Below, in pieces: positions 17,469 through 25,579 of a DNA stretch of 64,000 nt. Where the stretch lies: contig NZ_CP029008.1 in assembly GCF_024585165.1 (NCBI RefSeq), positions 1,984,001 to 2,048,000 of the forward strand. Direction: 5' to 3'. The notes under the pieces were generated by a model, which did no database searches, was not told where the DNA came from, and worked only from the letters and a program-made list of their open reading frames with translations. The DNA is from Bradyrhizobium sp. WBOS07. GTDB taxonomy: Bacteria > Pseudomonadota > Alphaproteobacteria > Rhizobiales > Xanthobacteraceae. Numbering within the stretch: the first letter of the stretch is position 1; every line of letters starts with the position of its first letter. Both the position numbers and the translations under genes were made by a program.

Positions 17469-18278
17469 ATGGCAGGGCAGGTTGAGGGCAAGGTCGCGCT
17501 GGTGACGGGCGGGGCCTCCGGTATAGGCGAGGCCATCGTCGAGCTGTTCGCGCGCGAGGGCGCGACAGTCGTCATCACGGACATCGACGAGCTGCGCGGC
17601 CCGGAGCTCGCCAAGCGCGTGACGAATGCCGGCGGCAAGGCGCTCTTTCTCGAACAGGACGTCACCAGCGAAGAGCGCTGGATCGAGGTCGTCGCCGAGA
17701 TCGCCAAGCGCTACGGCCGGCTCGATATTCTGGTCTCCAATGCCGGCATCGGCATTGCAGTGCCCTCGATCGTCGACATGACACTCGCTGACTGGCGCAA
17801 GCAGAACGCGATCAATCTCGATGGTGTCTTTCTCTCGGTCAAGCATTGCCTTCCCCTGATGCGCAAGCATGGCGGCGGCTCGATCGTCATGATGTCCTCG
17901 CTAGCGGGCCTGCGCGGCGCGCCCGGTCTGTCGGCCTATTCAGCGACGAAAGGTGGCGTCCGGCTGTTCGCCAAGTCGATCGCCATGGAATGCGCGGCGG
18001 CCGGCGACGGCATCCGCGTCAACTCGGTTCATCCCGGCATCATCGACACGCCGATCTGGGGCAAGATCCCGACCGGGGCGACCGGCGCCGGCCAGAACGC
18101 GCCGATCGATCCGGAGGAACGGGCCAAGGTCGCAACTCCGCTCGGCCGCGCCGGGCAGGCCGCGGAGATCGCCTCCGGCGTGCTGTACCTGGCCTCCGAC
18201 GCCTCGCGCTACGTCACTGGCAGCGAGCTCGTGATCGACGGCGGCATGAACGCAGGCGGCGTGCCCCGGCGGGCCTGA
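17469..18278 (+). CDS. Short-chain dehydrogenase/reductase
   Basis: A 269-residue classical SDR oxidoreductase. It has the cofactor motif GGASGIGEAI (residues about 14-23), NAG in SNAGIGI, and the catalytic Ser and YSATK (Tyr-x3-Lys) near residue 158. The C-terminal GSELVIDGGMNAGG is typical of glucose-dehydrogenase/3-oxoacyl-reductase-like members. AAAGGGAGAG precedes the ATG. It probably shares a transcript with the class II aldolase 97 bp downstream. Substrate unknown. Confidence 0.92.
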   Translation: MAGQVEGKVALVTGGASGIGEAIVELFAREGATVVITDIDELRGPELAKRVTNAGGKALFLEQDVTSEERWIEVVAEIAKRYGRLDILVSNAGIGIAVPSIVDMTLADWRKQNAINLDGVFLSVKHCLPLMRKHGGGSIVMMSSLAGLRGAPGLSAYSATKGGVRLFAKSIAMECAAAGDGIRVNSVHPGIIDTPIWGKIPTGATGAGQNAPIDPEERAKVATPLGRAGQAAEIASGVLYLASDASRYVTGSELVIDGGMNAGGVPRRA

Positions 18279-18375
18279 AGCCGCGCAGGGCAGGGTGGCA
18301 CCGCGCAGGGGCTGACGCGCAGGCGCCGCCGCTGTACAACGCGAATAGCTCCCGACCGACAGAGGTGTCCTCGCC

Positions 18376-19173
18376 ATGGCGCACAGCCTTCACGCTTCCT
18401 CATCCGCGCCCGCGCCATTCCGCTCGAACCGGCCGGACCTTGCGACCGATGCGATCCGCACCGCGCGCGAGGACCTAGCCGCCTGCTTCCGCATGGCCGC
18501 ACGCAACGGGTTTGAGGAAGGCATCTGCAACCACTTCTCGGCCGTGGTGCCTGGTCATGACGATCTGTTCCTGGTGAACCCTTATGGCTACGCCTTCCGC
18601 GAGTTGACCGCGTCGAAGCTCCTGATCTGCGACTTCCACGGCAACGTGCTCGACGGCGAGGGCGTGCCCGAGGCGACCGCGTTCTACATCCACGCCGAGA
18701 TGCACAGGCTGCTGCCGCGCGCCAAGGTCGCGTTCCACACGCACATGCCCTACGCCACGGCGCTGTCGATGACCGAGGGCGATCCCCTGATCTGGGCCGG
18801 CCAGACCGCGCTGAAATTCTATGGCCGGACGGCTGTGGACCGCGACTATAACGGCCTTGCGCTCGACAGCCGCGAAGGCGCGCGGATCGCCGCGGCCGTG
18901 GGCGATGCCGATATCGTCTTCATGAAGCATCATGGCGTGATGGTGCTGGCCCCGACCATCGCGGAGGCGTGGGACGACCTCTATTACCTCGAGCGTGCTG
19001 CCGAAGTGCAGGTTCTGGCGATGTCGACGGGACGGAAGGTGCAGCCGGTCGATCCCGCCGTTGCGGCGGAGACCTACCGGCAAATGCGCGAGGGCGATTC
19101 CGAATCCGCCCGGCTGCATCTCGCCGCGATCCGCAGGCAGCTCGATGCAGAGGAGCCGCAGTATCGGCATTGA
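18376..19173 (+). CDS. Class II aldolase/adducin family protein
   Basis: A 265-residue class II aldolase-fold protein. Zinc-binding histidines are in AFHTHMPYATAL and MKHHGVMVL, and an early GFEEGICNHFS loop is a family signature. Members include fuculose-phosphate and ribulose-phosphate aldolases/epimerases and hydroxybenzoate-type decarboxylases; none can be chosen from sequence. The N-terminus before about residue 30 is variable. Likely co-transcribed with the preceding SDR gene. Confidence 0.88.
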   Translation: MAHSLHASSSAPAPFRSNRPDLATDAIRTAREDLAACFRMAARNGFEEGICNHFSAVVPGHDDLFLVNPYGYAFRELTASKLLICDFHGNVLDGEGVPEATAFYIHAEMHRLLPRAKVAFHTHMPYATALSMTEGDPLIWAGQTALKFYGRTAVDRDYNGLALDSREGARIAAAVGDADIVFMKHHGVMVLAPTIAEAWDDLYYLERAAEVQVLAMSTGRKVQPVDPAVAAETYRQMREGDSESARLHLAAIRRQLDAEEPQYRH

Positions 19174-19215
19174 CCACGGTGCCATTCCGGGGCGCGCTTG
19201 AGTTGCGCGTGCGTA

Positions 19216-20100
19216 TCAGCGGGCCGCCTCGAATTCTGACTTCAGCCAGTGTCGTACAGCCTCGACCGGCTCGGTGAGCGGCCGGTCGCGGCTGCGGACC
19301 AAGTGCAGCGAAAAGCCTTCCAGCTCCGGCCCGAATGGTGCGACCAGCGTTCCCTGCGAAAGTTCGTCGGCGACGAGCACAAGACTGTGCAGAGCGACAC
19401 CAGCGCCGGCGACGGTTGCCTGGATGGCATGGGTTTCATCGCTGAAATGCACGCCTGCGCGCGCATCAACGTCGTCAATACCGGCCATCCTGAGCCAGCG
19501 CCGCCAAGTCGGATTTCCGGCATCACGACGGCGCCAGTCGAAATGTAGCAGCGTTGCTGAGCGCAGGTCGCTCGGTCTTCGGATGCCCAAGCGCGGACTG
19601 GCGACCGGCGCGAAACGATCGACCGTGAGCGGCTCGGCAATCAGATCGGGATAGGGACCGGAACCGTAGCGAAGTGCGAGGTCCGCGGTCGAATTGAGAT
19701 CGACCACCTCCAAGGTCGCAAGCAATGTGAGATCAATGTCGGCTCTGCTCTTTCGGAGCCCAGGAAGACGCGGCACTAGCCATTTGGCTGTGAAAGCCGG
19801 CGTCGCCGAAAGTGTGACCACCGCCCGGCGCCGCTTCCGGCTCAATCCCTCCAGAACACGCGCAAAGGCATCGAAGCCCTCGCGCAGGACCGGAAGCAGG
19901 ACCTGACCTTCGGCGGTGAGCAGGACCTGCCGCGTCCGGCGCTCGAACAGCCTGACCCCGACCGTCTGCTCCAGCTGTCGCACCTGATGGCTGATCGCGG
20001 TCGGCGTGACGTGAAGCTCATCGGCGGCGCGCTTGAAGCTGAGGTGACGTGCCGCCGCTTCAAATGCACGCAATCCCGCCAGCGGAGGAAGCCTTCTCAT
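19216..20100 (-). CDS. LysR-family regulator, GcvA-like
   Basis: A 294-residue LTTR with an N-terminal winged helix (LRAFEAAARHLSFKRAADEL; recognition helix VTPTAISHQVRQLE, residues about 30-45) and the C-terminal co-inducer domain. The opening MRRLPPLAGLRAFEAAARH is typical of the GcvA/AmpR-like subgroup. It is divergent from the azoreductase gene, with a T-N11-A palindrome in the shared promoter, so it probably activates that gene. Confidence 0.93.
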   Translation of the reverse strand: MRRLPPLAGLRAFEAAARHLSFKRAADELHVTPTAISHQVRQLEQTVGVRLFERRTRQVLLTAEGQVLLPVLREGFDAFARVLEGLSRKRRRAVVTLSATPAFTAKWLVPRLPGLRKSRADIDLTLLATLEVVDLNSTADLALRYGSGPYPDLIAEPLTVDRFAPVASPRLGIRRPSDLRSATLLHFDWRRRDAGNPTWRRWLRMAGIDDVDARAGVHFSDETHAIQATVAGAGVALHSLVLVADELSQGTLVAPFGPELEGFSLHLVRSRDRPLTEPVEAVRHWLKSEFEAAR

Positions 20101-20111
20101 CGCGAACTCGA

Positions 20112-20130
20112 GGATGAATGCAGTTCATCC
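20112..20130. promoter_or_regulatory. LysR-type palindrome in divergent promoter
   Basis: GGATGAA-N5-TTCATCC is a perfect inverted repeat containing a T-N11-A core. It lies 12 bp upstream of the LysR start and about 79 bp from the azoreductase start, the classical LTTR arrangement. Confidence 0.65.
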
Positions 20131-20208
20131 ATAAGCTGAGCAACTTTCGTTTGTCAACGACGGGGCCTGAACCGATCTATTGGTCAAACAGATGAGAGGA
20201 GTTCTGCA

Positions 20209-20898
20209 ATGCAACTGCTACAGATCGATTCAAGTGCGCGGTTGGAGCCTTCAGATGCAAATCCGCGTGGTTCGCATACGAGGCGTCTGACTCAGCGTTT
20301 CGTCCAACGATGGCTACAGTCGCGGCCGGGGGATCGCGTCGTCAGCCGCGACCTCGGTTGCTTCGCACCGCGGCCGGTGACCGACGACTGGGTCAAGGCG
20401 GCCTTCGCGAAGCCCGATCGGCGCGAGCCATGGATGAGAGAGGCTTTGGCGGAAAGCGATGCGCTGGTCGACGAGCTGATCTCAGCTGATCTGATCGTCG
20501 CGGGCGTGCCAATGTACAACTTCGGTGTGCCAGCGCAGTTCAAGGCATACATAGACAACGTTGTTCGGGTCGGACGCACCTTCGGCTTCGACCGATCATG
20601 TCCGGACAATCCATATACGCCGCTGCTTGCGGGCATGGACAAGCATCTTGTCCTGCTCGGTTCGCGCGGAGACTACGGGTACGATCCGGGCGGGCGTATG
20701 GCCGCCGTCAATCATGTCGAAGGAGCCGTCCGGGACGTGTTTGCTTTCATCGGGATCACGGCGTTCCACGGCATCGCAGTCGAGTACGACGAATTCGCCG
20801 ACGATCGGTTGCAGGCGTCGATTGCCGCGGCCGAGCGTGCCGTGGATGACCTGGTCGATGAGCTGCTGAAGCTGACAGAACAGCGAGACGCGGCTTGA
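20209..20898 (+). CDS. FMN-dependent NADH-azoreductase / quinone reductase
   Basis: A 229-residue flavodoxin-fold oxidoreductase of the AzoR family, reducing azo dyes or quinones with NADH. Signatures are the N-terminal phosphate-binding loop LLQIDSSARLEPSDA, the flavin-contact motif PMYNFGVPAQFKAYIDNV near residue 102, and LLGSRGDYGY near residue 149. GAGGAG precedes the ATG. It is divergent from the LysR gene and is its likely target. It is slightly longer than the usual 200 residues. Confidence 0.92.
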   Translation: MQLLQIDSSARLEPSDANPRGSHTRRLTQRFVQRWLQSRPGDRVVSRDLGCFAPRPVTDDWVKAAFAKPDRREPWMREALAESDALVDELISADLIVAGVPMYNFGVPAQFKAYIDNVVRVGRTFGFDRSCPDNPYTPLLAGMDKHLVLLGSRGDYGYDPGGRMAAVNHVEGAVRDVFAFIGITAFHGIAVEYDEFADDRLQASIAAAERAVDDLVDELLKLTEQRDAA

Positions 20899-20949
20899 GG
20901 GTCGGCTGCAAGCTCGGGGGAGGCGCCAGCGCCGGCGCTTCCGGCCGTG

Positions 20950-22179
20950 CTAGTTGGTCTGCCGCAGCTTCGCCAGCACCTTCAGCCCGCCATAACCGTC
21001 CGCCGGCGTGATGCCTGCGCGCTGCTGGAAATCCTTGACCGCCTTCATGGTGTCGTTGCCGACGCGGCCGTCGGTGCCGCCGGTGTCGAAGCCGGCCTTG
21101 GTCAGGCGCGTCTGCATCTCCTGCACCTCGGCGAGGGTCAGTGCGCGTTCGGAGCCGGGGAAGGGCTGGATGAACGGCGGCGCGCCGAGGCAGCGGTCGC
21201 CGAGATGGCAGATCGCCAGCGCATAGTTCATCGAGGGGTTGTAGCTCTTCACCGAGTAGAAGTTCGGTCCCAGCAGGAACGTCGGCCCGCCCGCGACCGG
21301 CGTCCACATCTGCGCGGATGCATTCGGTTGCGGGAAGGGCTGGCCGTCGGCGCGGGTGACGCCGGCCGCCTGCCAGGCCGCATAGGTGCGGCTGCCGCTG
21401 ATATTACCGGGCGCGCGCACCTCATAGCCCCAATGCTCGCCGCGATGCCATTTGCCGCGATTGACCAGATACTTTGCGGTCGAGCCCAGCGCGTCGTCGG
21501 GCTTGCCGAACGGCGACACCTTGCCGTCGCCGTCATAGTCGATGCCGACATTGAGCCAGACCTCCGGCATCCATTGCGAGTGCCCCATCGCGCCGGCCCA
21601 CGAGCCCTTCATCTCCTCCGGCGTGCTCCAGCCCTTGTCGACGATGCGCAGCGCGTTGATGAGCTCGGTCTCCCAATAGGTCTTGCGGCGCGGCTCGTTC
21701 CAGGCGAGCGCCGCGAGCGAGGGAAACACCGGTCTCATGTGATTCTGCTGCACCAGGGGATCGCCATAGGCGGACTCGACGCCCCACAGCGCCAGCAGCG
21801 TGCCGCGCTCGACGCCGAAATCGCGCTCGATGCGGGCGAACAACGACTCGTTGTTCTTCAGCGCGATCTTGCCGTTGATGATGCGCCAGTCGGAGACGCG
21901 GCGATTGATGTACTGCCAGACCTGTTCATGGAATTCGGGCTGGTTGCGCATCTGCTTGAACACGCTCATGTCGGGTTCGACCCGCCCCATCACGCGTTGC
22001 CAGGTCGCAGCGGAAATGTTCTTCGCCATCGCACGTGCACGAAAGCTCTCGCGCCATTCCTCGAAGCCGGGAGGCGCAGCGAAGACATCGGCGGGTGTGG
22101 CGAGCAGAGCCGCCACGCCGACCGCGGATTTCAGCAGATAGCGTCGGGTGTGATCGGTCGAGGAATCAGTGTGTTTCAT
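20950..22179 (-). CDS. Lytic murein transglycosylase, MltB/SLT type with PG-binding domain
   Basis: A 409-residue periplasmic lytic transglycosylase that cleaves glycan strands to 1,6-anhydromuropeptides. The N-terminus has the twin-arginine-like TRRYLLKSA followed by a hydrophobic stretch. The catalytic Glu is in ALWGVESAYGD near residue 134, SWAGAMGHSQWMPE is a family loop, and the last 60 residues form a peptidoglycan-binding domain (TDGRVGNDTMKAVKDFQ). Confidence 0.93.
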   Translation of the reverse strand: MKHTDSSTDHTRRYLLKSAVGVAALLATPADVFAAPPGFEEWRESFRARAMAKNISAATWQRVMGRVEPDMSVFKQMRNQPEFHEQVWQYINRRVSDWRIINGKIALKNNESLFARIERDFGVERGTLLALWGVESAYGDPLVQQNHMRPVFPSLAALAWNEPRRKTYWETELINALRIVDKGWSTPEEMKGSWAGAMGHSQWMPEVWLNVGIDYDGDGKVSPFGKPDDALGSTAKYLVNRGKWHRGEHWGYEVRAPGNISGSRTYAAWQAAGVTRADGQPFPQPNASAQMWTPVAGGPTFLLGPNFYSVKSYNPSMNYALAICHLGDRCLGAPPFIQPFPGSERALTLAEVQEMQTRLTKAGFDTGGTDGRVGNDTMKAVKDFQQRAGITPADGYGGLKVLAKLRQTN

Positions 22180-22303
22180 GGCGCCATTCTAGCGTGAAAC
22201 AGCGCTCCTGTGAGCCGGTTCCTGGAGCGGCCGGAACCGGCATTTGCCTGGAACCAATGGTCGCAGCTTCGCATTCCCTTCCCAGCACAACCAGGAGGAC
22301 ATG

Positions 22304-22558
22304 ATGAGAAAGTATCTGTTTGCCGCTGCCATGGTCACCGCCATTGCGGCCCCTGCCTTGGCCGATGAAGTCGGCGTTCGCGTCGGTCCGGTCGGTGCCG
22401 GTGTGACGGTTGGCCAGTCGCCGGATTATCGCGTTCGGGAGCGTGATCGCACCACGGTCATCAAGGAGCGCGAGCCGTCGAGCCGCACCACCGTGATCAA
22501 GAAGGAAGATGAATTCGGCAATCGCAGCAAGACCGTGATTCATCACGACAACGACTGA
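22304..22558 (+). CDS. Small exported protein, 84 residues
   Basis: It has a signal peptide (MRKYLFAAAMVTAIAAPALA) followed by a charged, Arg/Lys-rich mature part with repeated TTVIK stretches. AGGAGG lies five bases before this ATG; an ATG three bases upstream is also possible. A hairpin terminator candidate follows at 22566. Not assigned to a characterised family; conserved-looking among Bradyrhizobium-type hypothetical proteins (inference). Confidence 0.8.
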   Translation: MRKYLFAAAMVTAIAAPALADEVGVRVGPVGAGVTVGQSPDYRVRERDRTTVIKEREPSSRTTVIKKEDEFGNRSKTVIHHDND

Positions 22559-22565
22559 CGGAACA

Positions 22566-22589
22566 GGCCCCGGCCCGAGTGCCGGGGCC
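22566..22589 (+). terminator. GC-rich hairpin after small exported protein
   Basis: GGCCCCGGC and GCCGGGGCC form a 9-bp stem with a 6-nt loop, then ATTTCG. It begins 7 bp after the stop. The short T-stretch makes it a weak intrinsic terminator. Confidence 0.6.
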
Positions 22590-22617
22590 ATTTCGATTCA
22601 TCGAGAATCGGGGTGGA

Positions 22618-22869
22618 ATGAAGATACGCACGCATGCGGAAAGCCATTTCGTCGAGCTCGACGACGGATCGCAATGGCAGATCTTTCCCGGCGATCTCGC
22701 GACCACGCTGAGCTGGAAGCCCGAAACCGATCTGCACCTGGAGCCGAGCGGAGACCGGGTGAGTTCGCATGTGCTGGTCAACGCTGACGACAAAACCCGC
22801 GTGCGGGTGATCGCTGCGGGCGAAGCCTGGCCCGACGGCGAGGTCAAGGATGCGCTGAAGGGCGGGTAG
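22618..22869 (+). CDS. Conserved hypothetical protein, 83 residues
   Basis: A soluble, acidic small protein with no signal peptide or membrane segment. It starts MKIRTHAESHFVELDDGSQW and contains IFPGDLATTLSWKPETDL; codon use is normal for the window. GGGGTGGA precedes the ATG. No domain recognised; composition suggests a small beta-rich fold. Confidence 0.72.
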   Translation: MKIRTHAESHFVELDDGSQWQIFPGDLATTLSWKPETDLHLEPSGDRVSSHVLVNADDKTRVRVIAAGEAWPDGEVKDALKGG

Positions 22870-22919
22870 AGGCCCTGCGGATCGCTACTTGCAGGTCGCA
22901 AGCGGCGAGACGGGGCCGT

Positions 22920-23450
22920 CTAATCCTCTTGCAGCTCGGTCGCGATGCCCGTGAGCCAGCGCCGGATTGCAGTCTCCGTCTTCGTATCCAGGCTCCGAGC
23001 AAGGCGCTTCTCCAATTCGATCACACGCTCCCGGCAGGCTTTCAGGAGCGCCGTACCGCGCGTCGTCAGCGTCCATTGCTGGATGCGGCCGTGAACGGGA
23101 TGGGGCGTCATCACGATCGCGCCATCACGTTCGAGATTGCGGATGATGACCCCGACGGTCTGCGGCGTCAGGAAGGTGAGGCGGGCAACGTCGGCGCCTG
23201 ACAGACCCGGATAGGCATTCAGCATCGTCAGCACGGCGAATTGCGGCGAGGTCACGCCGAGATCGGCGAGGGCCCGCTCCAGCGTCAGCCGGACCGCGGC
23301 ATGCGCCTGGCGCAGCAGATAGCCGAGATAGCCTTGCTCGCCGCGCTTGCCTTCGCCGGGAGCGGGGACGCGCACTGTGCCGCCGCCGGCAGCTTCTTGC
23401 ACCTTATGGGCGGTTTTCGATCTTGTGACGACAGCGGTCTTGCGCGACAT
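22920..23450 (-). CDS. MarR-family transcriptional regulator
   Basis: A 176-residue winged-helix regulator. The DNA-binding region includes LSGADVARLTFLTPQTVGVI and the wing GAIVMTPHPVHGR (residues about 78-115), with flanking dimerisation helices. The first 35 residues are an unusual basic, low-complexity extension. It is divergent from the carboxymuconolactone-decarboxylase-like gene, with an AT-rich palindrome between them, and probably represses that operon in response to an oxidant or phenolic ligand. Confidence 0.9.
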   Translation of the reverse strand: MSRKTAVVTRSKTAHKVQEAAGGGTVRVPAPGEGKRGEQGYLGYLLRQAHAAVRLTLERALADLGVTSPQFAVLTMLNAYPGLSGADVARLTFLTPQTVGVIIRNLERDGAIVMTPHPVHGRIQQWTLTTRGTALLKACRERVIELEKRLARSLDTKTETAIRRWLTGIATELQED

Positions 23451-23459
23451 ATCAGAGCT

Positions 23460-23474
23460 CTTATAAGATATAAG
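23460..23474. promoter_or_regulatory. AT-rich 15-bp palindrome between MarR and AhpD-like genes
   Basis: CTTATA-N3-TATAAG is an inverted repeat 10 bp upstream of the MarR start and 30 bp upstream of the AhpD-like start. It stands out in otherwise GC-rich DNA and fits a MarR operator overlapping both promoters. Confidence 0.55.
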
Positions 23475-23504
23475 GACACTTACAATAAGACGAGGTGAAC
23501 CGCA

Positions 23505-23981
23505 ATGTCACAGGCCCGCAGCGAATACGAGGATTTCAAGAAGATCGCGCCCGACGTATTTGACGTGGTGCTGGCGCTGGGGCAGCTTGCGGGCAAGGCC
23601 GGCCTGGACAAGCAGCTCGTCGAGCTCGTCAAGCTGCGCGCCTCGCAGATCAACGGCTGTGCCTTCTGCGTGCAGCACCACGTCCTGCTGTCGGAACGGA
23701 TCGGCGTTCCCGTCGACAAGCTTCATCTGGTCGCAGTCTGGCGCGAGGCGCCGATCTTTTCGCCGCGCGAGCGGGCCGCGCTGGCCTGGGCCGAGGCCTT
23801 GACCTTGCTGCCCGATGGCGTCAGCGAGGAGGTCTACGCCGAAGCCGCCCGGGAATTCTCCGAGAGCGAGCTGATGTACCTGACTTCGGCCGTCGCCTCG
23901 ATCAACGTCTGGAACCGCTTTGGTGCTGCGTTTCGTTGGACGCCGGCGTTGCGGCCGGCGGCCGCGCATGCGGCTTCTTGA
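23505..23981 (+). CDS. Carboxymuconolactone decarboxylase/AhpD-like protein
   Basis: A 158-residue AhpD-fold protein. The redox CxxC/CxxxH-like motif is visible in ASQINGCAFCVQHHV near residue 50, implying thiol peroxidase-type chemistry rather than true decarboxylation. GAGGTGAACC precedes the ATG. It is divergent from MarR and followed 21 bp later by a cupin gene, forming a probable oxidative-stress operon. Confidence 0.92.
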   Translation: MSQARSEYEDFKKIAPDVFDVVLALGQLAGKAGLDKQLVELVKLRASQINGCAFCVQHHVLLSERIGVPVDKLHLVAVWREAPIFSPRERAALAWAEALTLLPDGVSEEVYAEAAREFSESELMYLTSAVASINVWNRFGAAFRWTPALRPAAAHAAS

Positions 23982-24002
23982 GCGGCGCGCGGGGAGGTCA
24001 CC

Positions 24003-24506
24003 ATGACAGCCATGAGCTTCTCTGCCGTGCAGCGCCCGGCACCGTCACGTTCCCCGGCGGTCGCCGTCGTCGCAGGGCTCGCCTGCGCGCTGGCGATCGG
24101 CAAAGCGCTTCCTGTGACGATGGACACCGTCTCGGGCGCACTGGCGCCGCTCTGCGCCAGTGCTGCGGATGGCTCGTCGCTCGACAAGGTCGAGCCGATC
24201 GGCTCCTACGCGCTGCCCAACGTCCCGGGCAAGCGCGTCACCATCGTGCGCGTCTCCTACGGTCCCGGCGGGTTTTCGCGGCCACATCGTCACGCAGGCT
24301 CGGTGACGGCCCATGTCACCAAGGGCGAGATCCGCTCCCAGCTCGGCGGCGGCCCGGTCGAGACGTTCGGCGTCGGCCAGTCGTTCTTCGAGCCGCCGGG
24401 CTCGACGCATCTGGTCTCGGCCAATGCCAGCGCGACCGAGCCGGCGGAGTTGATTGCGGTGTTCGTGGCGGACGAGGGCGCGCAGCTCACGACGTTCCTG
24501 GATTAG
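24003..24506 (+). CDS. Cupin-domain protein with N-terminal hydrophobic segment
   Basis: A 167-residue protein with a hydrophobic N-terminal region (residues about 17-40, export signal or anchor) and a C-terminal cupin. Metal ligands are likely in RPHRHAGSVTAHVTKGE (HxH and downstream) and the second motif FEPPGSTHLVS. It is co-transcribed with the AhpD-like gene. Similar cupins are often found beside AhpD genes, but the reaction is not known. Confidence 0.86.
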   Translation: MTAMSFSAVQRPAPSRSPAVAVVAGLACALAIGKALPVTMDTVSGALAPLCASAADGSSLDKVEPIGSYALPNVPGKRVTIVRVSYGPGGFSRPHRHAGSVTAHVTKGEIRSQLGGGPVETFGVGQSFFEPPGSTHLVSANASATEPAELIAVFVADEGAQLTTFLD

Positions 24507-24530
24507 CTCGCGCTCCTCGGTCGGATGCGG

Positions 24531-25523
24531 CTAAGAGGCTCGATCCCGCGATCGCCTCAACCGTTTCCAGGCCGGTGCAAGTCCGTATTCGACGGCCGGA
24601 ATCGCAAGCGCACCGATGATCAGCCCAAGCACGCCCGAGATGGCGGCTTCGACCGACCATTCGACGATACCGGCAACCGATGGAAGGAGATGCGCGGCAG
24701 CCTCGGTCGCGGCATGGACCGTGTGGCCGACCGCGGGCGGGCCGTATTTTTCGATGCCGTGCAGGATGATGCCGCCGCCGACCCAGATCATGGCGGCGGT
24801 GCCGATAGTGCTCAGCACCGCCAGGAAGGCGGGCATGCCGCGGACGAGCGCGCGCCCGAGCAAGCGGATCGCGCCGCCAACGAAGGAGGCGCTGTCATAA
24901 CGCGCAAGGGCCAGGCCGGCATCGTCCGCCTTCACGATCAGCGCGACCACGCCGTAGACCCCGACCGTGATGGCGAAACCGACCAGCGCCAGCACCAGCG
25001 CCTGTGTCCAGATGCTGCCCACGGGGATCGCCGCCAGCGTGATCGCCATGATCTCCGCCGACAGGATGAAATCCGTCTTGATGGCGCTCGCGACCTTCTC
25101 GTCTTCGACCGAGCTTGCATCCGCCGCGATCGGCTCGAGCTGGGCTTCGTGATGGTGCGCGTGATGCGGCATCACGGCTTCGAGCACCTTCTCGGCACCC
25201 TCGTAGCAGAGAAAGACGCCGCCCAGCATGAGCAGCGGCGTGACCGCGGCGGGAAGGAAATAGCCGAGCAGCAGGGCGATCGGCAGCAGGATCAGCAGCT
25301 TGTTGCGCAGCGATCCGACCGCGATCTTGCCGACGATCGGCAGTTCGCGTTTCGAGGCGAAACCAATGACGTAATTCGGCGTGACGGCCGCGTCGTCGAT
25401 GACCACGCCGGCGGCCTTTGTGCCCGCTTTGGCCGCCTGGCCCGCGATATCGTCGAGCGAGGCCGCCGCCACCTTCGCGATCCCCGCGATGTCGTCGAGA
25501 AGACCGATCAGTCCGACACTCAT
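24531..25523 (-). CDS. DUF808 (YedI-like) inner-membrane protein
   Basis: A 330-residue polytopic membrane protein of the DUF808 family. The N-terminus MSVGLIGLLDDIAGIAK and VIDDAAVTPNYVIGF are family hallmarks; about 6-7 hydrophobic helices follow, including a His-rich cytosolic or periplasmic loop HHAHHHEAQ. AAGGAAGGG precedes the ATG at 25523. Function of the family is unknown. Confidence 0.92.
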   Translation of the reverse strand: MSVGLIGLLDDIAGIAKVAAASLDDIAGQAAKAGTKAAGVVIDDAAVTPNYVIGFASKRELPIVGKIAVGSLRNKLLILLPIALLLGYFLPAAVTPLLMLGGVFLCYEGAEKVLEAVMPHHAHHHEAQLEPIAADASSVEDEKVASAIKTDFILSAEIMAITLAAIPVGSIWTQALVLALVGFAITVGVYGVVALIVKADDAGLALARYDSASFVGGAIRLLGRALVRGMPAFLAVLSTIGTAAMIWVGGGIILHGIEKYGPPAVGHTVHAATEAAAHLLPSVAGIVEWSVEAAISGVLGLIIGALAIPAVEYGLAPAWKRLRRSRDRAS

Positions 25524-25579
25524 CAACCCTTCCTTTGCTCGTTGGAGCCGGTGTGTACGACGACAGCTCTTGCAAGCCG